A stretch of 11,407 bases of DNA, taken from Saccoglossus kowalevskii. Lineage: Eukaryota > Hemichordata > Enteropneusta > Harrimaniidae. The translations under genes and the position numbers were made by a program. Below, in pieces: positions 1 to 8,300 of this stretch. The notes below the pieces were generated by a model, which saw only the letters and a program-made list of their open reading frames with translations, had not been told where the DNA came from and did not search any database. The stretch spans positions 746,373 through 757,779 of the forward strand of contig NW_003135334.1 in the NCBI RefSeq assembly GCF_000003605.2. The letters are read 5' to 3'. Position 1 is the stretch's first letter. Every line of letters starts with the position of its first letter.

Positions 1-599
1 ATCACGATGTAGTAGCTAACTGTAGTGATAATCACCATGTAGTAGCTAAACTGTAGTGATAATCACCACATAGTAGCTAAACTGTAGTGATAATCACAAC
101 ATGGTAGCTAAACTGTAGTGATAATCACCACATAGTAGCTAAACTATAGTGATAATCACAACATGGTACTAAACTGTAGTGACAATCACCACATAGTAGC
201 TAAACTATAGTGATAATCACAACATGACATCTAAACTATAGTGATAATCACCACATAGTAGCTAAACTATAGTGATAATCACAACATTGTACCTAAACTA
301 TAGTGACAATCACCACATAGTAGCTAAACTATAGTGATAATCACAACATGGTACCTAAACTATAGTGATAATCACCACATAGTAGCTAAACTATAGTGAT
401 AATCACCACATAGTAGCTAAACTATAGTGATAATTACCACATAGTAGCTAAACTATAGTGATAATTAAATTATCACTACAGTTTAGCTATTATGTTTTTA
501 TTACAACATAGTTACCTAAATTATAGTGATAATCACCACATTGTTGCTAAACTGTAGTGATAATTATCACATTGTAGCTAAACTGTAGTGATAATCACA
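1..599. repeat. Minisatellite array A, 31-bp unit, about 18 copies, open at the window edge
   Basis: The unit is roughly AGTGATAATCACCACATAG followed by TAGCTAAACTGT (31 bp). Each unit contains the 11-bp palindrome GTGAT-A-ATCAC. From about 61 to 369, two unit types (CACCACATAGTAGCT and CACAACATGGTACCT) alternate, giving five 62-bp dimers; outside this the units are of one type. One unit at 468-494 is inverted. The array begins before base 1. No protein-coding content is seen. Confidence 0.95.
440..494. repeat. Inverted unit in array A forming a near-perfect palindrome
   Basis: The arm 440-466 and the arm 468-494 are reverse complements with 2 mismatches in 27 and a single-base spacer at 467. 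The right arm is a normal array unit in reverse orientation. Direct-orientation units resume near 504, after a short T-rich, non-repeat stretch. Confidence 0.9.
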
Positions 600-745
600 T
601 ACAAACAGATATAGGGTGGCCACACACTGATTTAAGGAGAGGTGAGACAGGCATGTCCTCCCTCCTTCAGCCTGCAAAAAAAAAGACAAATCAATTGACA
701 CACCAAGCCCTCCAAGGGCCACGTCAATAGGAGCGCTCTCCAGTT
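600..745. other. Non-repetitive spacer between arrays A and B
   Basis: It contains an A9 run at about 677, a pyrimidine-rich TCCTCCCTCCTTCAG stretch and a more GC-rich end. An early AGGGTGGCCACACACTGATTT resembles the array B unit only weakly. A minus-strand frame runs through it only because it continues from array B, and has no recognisable protein. Confidence 0.6.
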
Positions 746-2047
746 GTGGCAGATGACATACAAGGTGATTTAGGGTGACAGAGAATGACATACAAGGTGA
801 TTTAGGGTGGCAGAGAATGACATACAAGGTGATTTAGGGTGGGAGAGAATGATATACATGGTGATTTAGGGTGGCAGAGAATGACATAAAAAGTGATTTA
901 GGGTGGCAGAGAATGACATACAAGGTGATTTAGTGTGGTAGAGAATGACATACAAGGTGACTTAGGGTGGCAGAGAATGGCATACAAGGTGATTTAGGGT
1001 GGGAGAGAATGACATATAAGGTGATTTAGGGTGGCAGAGAATGACATACAAGGTGATTTAGGGTGGGAGAGAATGACATATAAGGTGATTTAGGGTGGCA
1101 GAGAATGACATACACGGTGATTTAGGGTGGCAGAAAATGACATACACGGTGATTTAGGGTGGCAGAGAATGACATACACGGTGATTTAGTGTGGTAGACA
1201 ATGACATACAAGGTGATTTAGGGTGGGAGAGAATGACATATAAGGTGATTTAGGGTGGCAGAGAATGACATACAAGGTGATTTAGGGTGGGAGAGAATGA
1301 CCATGATTTTGGGTGGGAGATAATGACATACAAGGTGATTTAGGGTGGCAGAGAATGACATACAAGGTGATTTTGGGTGGCAGAGAATGACATACAAGGT
1401 GATTTGGGTGGCAGAGAATGACATACAAGGTGATTTAGGGTGGCAGAGAATGACATACAAGGTGATTTCGGGTGAGAGAGAATGACATACAAGGTGATTT
1501 AGGGTGGCAGAGAATGACATACAAGGTGATTTAGGGTGGCAGAGAATGACATACAAGGTGATTTATGGTGGCAGAGAATGACATACAAGGTGATTTAGGG
1601 TGGCAGAGAATGACATACAAGGTGATTTAGGGTGGCAGAGAATGACATAAAAAGTGATTTAGGGTGGCAGAGAATGACATACAAGGTGATTTAGGGTGGG
1701 AGAGAATGACATACAAGGTGATTTAGGGTGGCAGAGAATGGCATACAAGGTGATTTTGGGTGGGAGAGAATGACATACAAGGTGATTTTAAGTGGGAGAG
1801 AATGACATACAAGGTGATTTAGGGTGGCAGAGAATGACATACAAGGTGATGTAGGGTGGCAGAGAATGACATACAAGGTGATTTAGGGTGGCAGAGAATG
1901 ACATACAAGGTGATTTAGTGTGGTAGAGAATGACATACAAGGTGATTTAGGGTGGCAGAGAATGACATACAAGGTGATTTAGTGTGGCAGAGAATGACAT
2001 ATAAGGTGATGTAACGTGGCGGAAATTGACGTACAAGGTGATTTAGT
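746..2047. repeat. Minisatellite array B, 32-bp unit, about 41 copies
   Basis: The unit is GATTTAGGGTGGCAGAGA followed by ATGACATACAAGGT (32 bp). CAAGG anchors run from 761 to 2034 in steps of 32, with a 26-bp unit near 1296 and a 31-bp unit near 1405. Common variants are GGGTGGGAGAG for GGGTGGCAGAG, ATATAAGG for ATACAAGG, and GTGTGGTAGAG. The last two units are the most diverged. Because 32 is not a multiple of 3, open minus-strand frames translate as a 32-residue periodic peptide (MSFSATLNHLVCHS and similar); these are repeat artefacts, not genes. Confidence 0.96.
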
Positions 2048-3354
2048 TCTAGGGAAAGGTTTAGGTCAAAATACCTATTTGTCAACACATTAATTTATAA
2101 TACTTTATTGAAATTTCACTAAATTATGTACATTTCTTTAAAAAAAAAGTTTCAAATATTAAGCCTAATTGCATTGTGACATGTGATGCATGGTATCAAG
2201 GCACCCCACTTTCCATGGTACAACATTTTTTTTTTTTATTGTGTACAGCGTTCTTGTACTAATAGATTAGATTTAAGTGCAGAGAAAAAAATTAAAAGTC
2301 CCTTGTAATTAAACTCTCGTCAGTGTTACTTAGCAGTGACAGTGAACAACTGTTTCTGTCTATAATATATAAGCAGGCTTTCTGTATTTATTTGGCTACC
2401 TGAATTGAATAGTCACACCTCCATAATTCTGGCCTCAGCATTTCGCTAAGACCATTACGTTTTGTTTTATGACAAAATAATATCAAGTTGGGTTTTAAGG
2501 ATCATTTCTGCTAACAATGTAAATAAACATTCTCATTTCATTGACAGTTCTGTTTCCATGGTAATATGGTTATTTACCATCAGATATGACACCCCCACCA
2601 AAAAAAACTTTTAAGGTTGCCATGAGTGTATATGTCCAAATTTCAATTTTTTTTCATTTTAAATGATAGAACAGCACAAGAACACATCTGTGAGCTGTTG
2701 CGTGTATTACCAGTATCAGTGATTTTCCTACAGAACGAAGGTCTAAGCAAAAATCAAATGATATGATTTTGAACTTGGATTTCTTTTGTTATACCTCAAT
2801 ATTGAAATGCCGATCTTTCAGAAGGAAATATTACGATTACTTTATCAAAATTGACCATCATCAAATGTGTAGAGCACATAATTAAAAGCATAGAAATATT
2901 CCCAAAACACTTCCTTCATTTGTTGAATCTCTTGCAATGTTTTGATGCCACCTATGACTCTTGTTTGTGCTGTTTTTACATTCTATTTTGCAGGATCTCT
3001 CACCCAGTGAACCGAAAATTATGGCTGCCTGACTGTGTTTGTAAACAATAATAATTGTAAAAATTGGTGGAGTTGATGTATTTTGCATAAAAAAACTGTT
3101 GCCATAATAATAAAGATTAGTAGGTATCTTGTCATGCTAACAGTAATATTATTTAAAAAAAAAAAAGATTATTAAAATAAGGTCAAGAAAAATTTGAAAA
3201 CCTGATTGGTCTAAGTAATTATGCGTGTGAAATTAAATATAATTTGGAGTACTAAATTTACTTACTATATTTGGGATCACTTACTACATGTGCAGTATTT
3301 AAAGATTTTCAACATCCTGCCAGACAGATATCAAAAATGTATATGAATATATAC

Positions 3355-3360
3355 TTTATT
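3355..3360 (-). terminator. Alternative poly(A) signal AATAAA
   Basis: Second minus-strand AATAAA after the stop, in the context TAATAAAGTATATATTC. It would give a 3' UTR of about 1.65 kb. A third lies at 2104-2109. Confidence 0.3.
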
Positions 3361-3844
3361 ATACATGTAGCATAAGAAACAATAGGATTAATGCTTCCAT
3401 AATAAGATGTAATTGCACTCTTTCCAAAATATATCGGCACTTATATATCAGAACTTTCCTTTCCTTATATGGGGTAAACTACATCACTGACATAAATGCA
3501 TCTATTAAATTCATTGACGTCACATTCTAACACCTTCTTTTATGTTGGACACTTCGGTTAAAATGATCACCGTACTGTCTTCGTGCAGACTTGACTATAT
3601 CCTTGTGACAACCTCATATCACAGAAGGTATCACTTCTAGAAATGTAATTCTTATATAATTTATGTACTTTCACAATCTATTATTTTCCTAGCAATGTTA
3701 TCAACATTTTTTTCTTTCAATACAAATAAGGAATCTGATAATTGAGTTGATCCAATTTGATATTTTGTGAAATGTGAACGTTTTCTGTATTTCTACAAAT
3801 TCACTATTCAGAATTATAGCAAGGAAACTTGACACACCCACAGA

Positions 3845-3850
3845 TTTATT
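3845..3850 (-). terminator. Candidate poly(A) signal AATAAA, nearest to the stop
   Basis: First canonical AATAAA seen on the minus strand after the TAG at 4985. It would give a 3' UTR of about 1.15 kb. It matches by motif only; use is not shown. Confidence 0.4.
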
Positions 3851-4267
3851 GTGGATTCCTTGATACTCCCTCAATACCATGATATTTCTGATTTACCTGA
3901 GTGAAATATTCCACAAAAATAAGTATAGGACATTCAACGAGTGTCTGAGTGCTGTTTACAAGACTCTATTCAAAACAAAGTTATCCTTGGAAGCAAAGCC
4001 AAAAATTACCTTGCAGTGTACACAGTGTGTACAGTGAGAAAGTGACGTTAATTTACATAAATACAAAAAGTCTATTTTATACTGTCATTTGCTTATTACT
4101 GGTAATAAGTAATGATTACCATGTGACAGTGAAAGGACCATTCTAATGAGTGTATAAGCCGAGAACCTCCATCAGAAACTGCAATAGTTCAGTTTAAGCC
4201 TTTACCTGCTATGGTTGATATGGTGAGTATACCACATGCTTGGCCAAAAATGTCAATAGTTGAGGAA

Positions 4268-4343
4268 AAGTCAACTCCAAACGTTACACCTTGACTAAAG
4301 TTACACAGCCTTAGTCAAGATGCAAGTTCAATTTACAATAGTG
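4268..4343. repeat. Dispersed repeat copy 1, with a hairpin
   Basis: It shares about 75 bp with 7661-7735. Common words include GTCAACTCCA, CACCTTGACTAAAG and ATTTACAATAG, in the same order and strand. It contains the perfect inverted repeat CTTGACTAA (4290-4298) and TTAGTCAAG (4311-4319). The hairpin is degraded in the second copy. Element class is unknown. Confidence 0.65.
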
Positions 4344-4984
4344 GTTATGTACAACCTGCATAAAAACAAAGAGATACATGCATGTGTGAATTTACATACA
4401 TATGTCCAGAACACTTCATGACATGACTAGAGCAGATGGCAGTGGGTCATCCTGTGATACACCTTTTGTACCATGCATTTATAAATTGATGTGTTTTTAT
4501 AAAAGTAAAAATAATTTCCACCAATTTTTTGAATTAGTGTAACTACAGTACAGACATTGTACATTCACTAGTATTGCATTATTGTATTTATCGTCTTTCT
4601 ATCATCCCATATTTGCATCACACATTTTAACCACCACTTAACTCTTCAATATAAAAACCGTACAAGCTCCATTTGAAGCACATCTCTAATAGAAACGCAT
4701 TCAAATCTAAAATTGCATTACTTTGTTAAAGGCCAGTGTAAAAAACCATAGTAGGAAGATATCACTTTCGATTATCTTTTGTTTTTCATTTAAATATAAA
4801 GTCTATTCATATTAGATATGTAATCTTGGAAAAAGAAATACACTTTTGAAGTCATGAAATTCTAGTTAAAAAAGCTGTGTGTAAAAATGTACATCCAGTA
4901 TCCCCAACTTGAAATTTCCTATCTCCTACACAATTTAACTTTCATGATTACTAGCAATACAACGTCTGCTATTGAAAACACACA

Positions 4985-5377
4985 CTAGATTAGTTTGGGT
5001 TGATGTATAACAATGCGACCAGCTTGGCACCCTGTTGCTAATAAATTATGCATGGGTGAGAACTTAGATGTTAACACTGTTCGTCTATGACAAACAATTG
5101 TCTTTAGTTCATATAATTCTTGGGGCGTATTCGGATGACAATCGCACAGTTCTTGACATTTATCGTTGAACGCCAGTAATCTAACTCCATAACCGTACGG
5201 TGAGCAGACAATGCGACCATCAGGACTGAAGCATAGTTCTTTTATATACCCCTTACCATCGCTACATTCCTCAATGTAATTAGTCAGTCTACTGACACCG
5301 GTCGTACATGTAGCTTCTGTTTCTGTTTCATCTTTATTTGAGAACCTTTTATCTTGAAGGTCATGTACACAGGAATA
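4985..5377 (-). CDS. DCAF10: DCAF10-like exon 5, C-terminal blades and stop (residues 323-452)
   Basis: The acceptor is CTTGTTACAG before 5377, in phase 0. The first codons YSCVHDLQ correspond to WTCVYEFQ in the human protein. A polar acidic/Thr linker (331-348) precedes LTNYIEE (353-359), GYIKELCFSPDGR (365-377) and SPYGYGVRLL (381-390). A penultimate loop is followed by the closing strand LLATGCQAGRIVIHQPKLI and a TAG stop at 4987-4985. The end at QPKLI closely matches the family C-terminus QPKF, so the protein is full length at this end. Confidence 0.94.
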   Translation of the reverse strand, partial: YSCVHDLQDKRFSNKDETETEATCTTGVSRLTNYIEECSDGKGYIKELCFSPDGRIVCSPYGYGVRLLAFNDKCQELCDCHPNTPQELYELKTIVCHRRTVLTSKFSPMHNLLATGCQAGRIVIHQPKLI

Positions 5378-8300
5378 CTGTAACAAGAAAAATGAACAGT
5401 ACAGTAAGATACAAACTTATTAATGATTATTACATACACGTAACACATGTAATAGTGATTACTTCAATTACCGATGTATTACAAATATAATGGTGATTAC
5501 TTCAGATTAATGTATGTTATCATTGTAATGACAATTACTTTTGTTTCATATTACCAGGTACACATATAATGGAAATTACTTCAGATAGAAGTCATTACAA
5601 ATGTAATGGTGATTACATAAATTGCACTTATTGTTTACTGGATCATTGAAACATGGCTGACTACAGACACACCTGTCATTTTATGTATGTACAACCTAAT
5701 GACAACTAATGTCTGTTTTGCAAGTCTCATTTCTAGTTGCATTTCCCCTTTAGAGATAGTTGTACATAACTTTAGATAAGCATTTGCACTATTAACAGAC
5801 AGTACTCACTACTGCCGAAAGCACCTGAGTGGAGCGAAGCGACTACTTGACAAAGTAACCAATGGTGATTACAGTGAGTGTACAGTAATAATTACATGTA
5901 TATGATTGTTTTCCCAATGAGCATTGAGCGAACATTTTTATTTTCTTCTTCAAAACCAAAGTTTTAAGTGTATACCAAACCTCAGACCAAACAAGCCGGC
6001 CCCTGTACCTGGCTGACAGATCTAAAATAAAAATGCAAACATTGTTGCACTACTGTACACATCATGCTGTACTTATTGGGAAAACAATCATAATATTATT
6101 GCCCGCTGTAACAACCATCATTGGTGACTATTTTGAGTATTTGTTTTGTTCTAATAAGATGTTACCGAAAGGGAAAAGAATTCTATTATAACTAGGTATG
6201 CTTGGCATATAAACTCACTTCTACGTCTTCAGCTTCACTTGTAAATCTAGATAATGCACACCATCCATAGGGATGAATTTGCAGGGAAGAAATATTAAAC
6301 ACTTGACTTTGAAGAGGAAACTCGGTCACAATTTCCACACGATTTTTCCTTGCTCCAAAGTACCTTGAATACTCCCTGTAGTAATCCTCAAGTTCTTTGT
6401 TTTTACTGTCAACCCAAAGTTGATAATACTCAATAGGGTCAACGCCATGTAAATCACGGTCCAGAGTTGAAAGGTCAAGGTCATGTACAATAACTATGAA
6501 TCCAGCAGAGTTGGATATGATTAATTTGCTACTATCTGGAGTCAATCTCGATCTCATTAACCCATCCATATGAAATAACTTTTTACTCTGACAAATATTT
6601 TTTTCCTGATACCTACAAAAGTAAAAAGAAAAAAATAATAGGCGAAAAAATAAATAACACATTAAATATATATGACTCTGATTTTAATTTTACGCTTGAC
6701 GTATTTCACCTTGCAGTGAGAACAGAGATAACAGTGTGTGTGACTAGTCATAATGAAAAATATAGAGTACATATACTACACATTAGAGGCACACATGCAC
6801 ACACTCACCTCGACAGACATTCAATATACTGTAGAATACTTTATTTTCGATTGGAATTTATTTTCGCTATTTTCACAGAAGGAAAGATTCTGTGAAAATA
6901 AAATCCAGCGAATATACTTTTTTTCCTATATTTCACATTAAAACTCATCAAAAATCGGTGAAAATAAATTCCATACAAAATGCCCAAAAATCCTTTTCAG
7001 CGAAAAATTAATTCCAGCGAAAATAAAGTATTCCACAGTACACTATACTATACACGAATCACTGGCTAAGTGTAAAATACTGTCAACATGTAAACACTTT
7101 ATATTCTTACGTTGTATTCTATTTTAGAGTTTAACTGAAGTGAGACTCCTCAACTGAACGCTAAAAGACAAAAAGCAGCAGGACAACAATTATCCCGTTA
7201 TCTAATCTGTTGTTAATCCATAAACAATATTAATTATGAAAGATTAAAAGATTAAAATATTACCGATTTATATCCCATGATAGTATATTTCCATCAAATC
7301 CTGAGGTAACAAGGATATTAGACACTGGACAATATTCTATATTCTTAACCCAACTTTGATGACCTCGTAAACTTCGAATCTTCCTCTTCAAATTACGAAC
7401 ATCCCAGAGAGCAACTGTCTTATCATCTGAACAGGTAGCAAAAAGTCTGTGATCCAAAAACCTGTAAGTAATAAATGCAAATGTGGTTTAATATCACTTT
7501 TTACTAATCTTGAAATTAGTTTTAGGTTAAGTCTAAGAAATGATGCGCACATATGGTATTTACATACTATAAATTGGAATTTTTTTAATTTGATGATTTT
7601 ATGGCATTTGTGAAAACAAAATTTCAAACTTGACCCTTGCCAAGGAAGAACTATATTTTCTTGTCAACTCCAGATGTTGCACCTTGACTAAAGCTGTGCA
7701 TTCTTAGCTAAAATGCAAAATCTGATTTACAATAGCAATAGCAGTTTACACAATTTTTTACAGTTATACATTGTAAAATACTTTATTTTTGCTTGGAATT
7801 AATTTATTATCTCTGAAAACATGATTCAGTGAAAATAAAATCCAGCGAATATACTTTTTTTTCCTAAATTTTACATTCAATTCATCAAAAATCTGTGAAA
7901 ATATATTCCATACAAAACATCCAAAAGGTCCTTTCAGTGAAAATTTATTTCTGCTGAAATAAAGTATTTTACAGTATGTAGCTAAGACAATGCCTGTTTA
8001 TAAGTTATGAATGTTAACAGTACATAGCGGTTGCTCTCTGCATACTGCCATAGCAGTTTATAATCTGCATAAAAACATGTGTGGATTTAGAGAAATAATC
8101 GTACTTGACCAAGTTAACGCAGTCATCGTGGGCATCTTTGATTGTAGTTATATGGGTACCAGTAAGTGGATCACACACTTTAATACTTTTTCTCTCACAG
8201 GCAGCAACAAGCACTTTCCTAAAATAGAAACATCAATCACAAACTGTTTTAATGTAAGACAGCAGCACCTACATAAACCACAGTCCCTCCTTCTGGAGAG

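Larger units (their letters stand above)
2048..4984. other. AT-rich region downstream of the DCAF10-like gene; likely 3' UTR on its right side
   Basis: No frame here has recognisable protein similarity, and short open stretches at 2851-3051 and 3949-4146 look random. Homopolymer runs (A8 near 2141, T11 near 2227, A12 near 3155) and AT-rich text dominate. On the minus strand the 3' UTR should begin at 4984 and run leftwards; its end is not fixed by sequence. A dispersed repeat is at 4268-4343. Confidence 0.6.
5378..6218 (-). other. Intron 4 of the DCAF10-like gene
   Basis: Runs from GTGAGT (donor, 6218) to TTACAG (acceptor, 5378). It holds a 38-bp degenerate tandem repeat and an inverted-repeat element. 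No coding content is seen. Confidence 0.88.
7462..8104 (-). other. Intron 2 of the DCAF10-like gene
   Basis: Runs from GTACGA (8104) to TTACTTACAG (7462). It contains dispersed repeat copy 2 and MITE copy 2, which together are nearly half of it. Confidence 0.88.

Noticed and set aside
567-1876. Minus-strand open frames of 61-112 residues with MSFSATLNHLVCHS-type peptides
   Set aside because: They are translations of the 32-bp array B. A unit not divisible by 3 gives a 32-residue period; there are no splice, start or family signals.
1-2047. Arrays A and B as a CRISPR array
   Set aside because: Units are head-to-tail with no unique spacers, and the window is clearly eukaryotic with spliced genes.
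2851-3088. Overlapping open frames on both strands near 2851-3088
   Set aside because: Both are short, antisense to each other, and show no family resemblance. The acceptor-like ATTCTATTTTGCAG at about 2981-2994 has no supporting coding frame.
3949-4146. 65-codon plus-strand frame
   Set aside because: AT-rich random composition; lies in the likely 3' UTR of the minus-strand gene.
7388-7627. 79-codon minus-strand frame overlapping exon 3
   Set aside because: It runs out of frame through exon 3 and into intron 2; the WD40 frame is the real one.
8105-8109. Alternative exon 2 donor at GTCAAG (8109)
   Set aside because: It would leave exon 3 out of frame and lose the conserved LVKFLD match; the GTACGA donor at 8104 keeps both.
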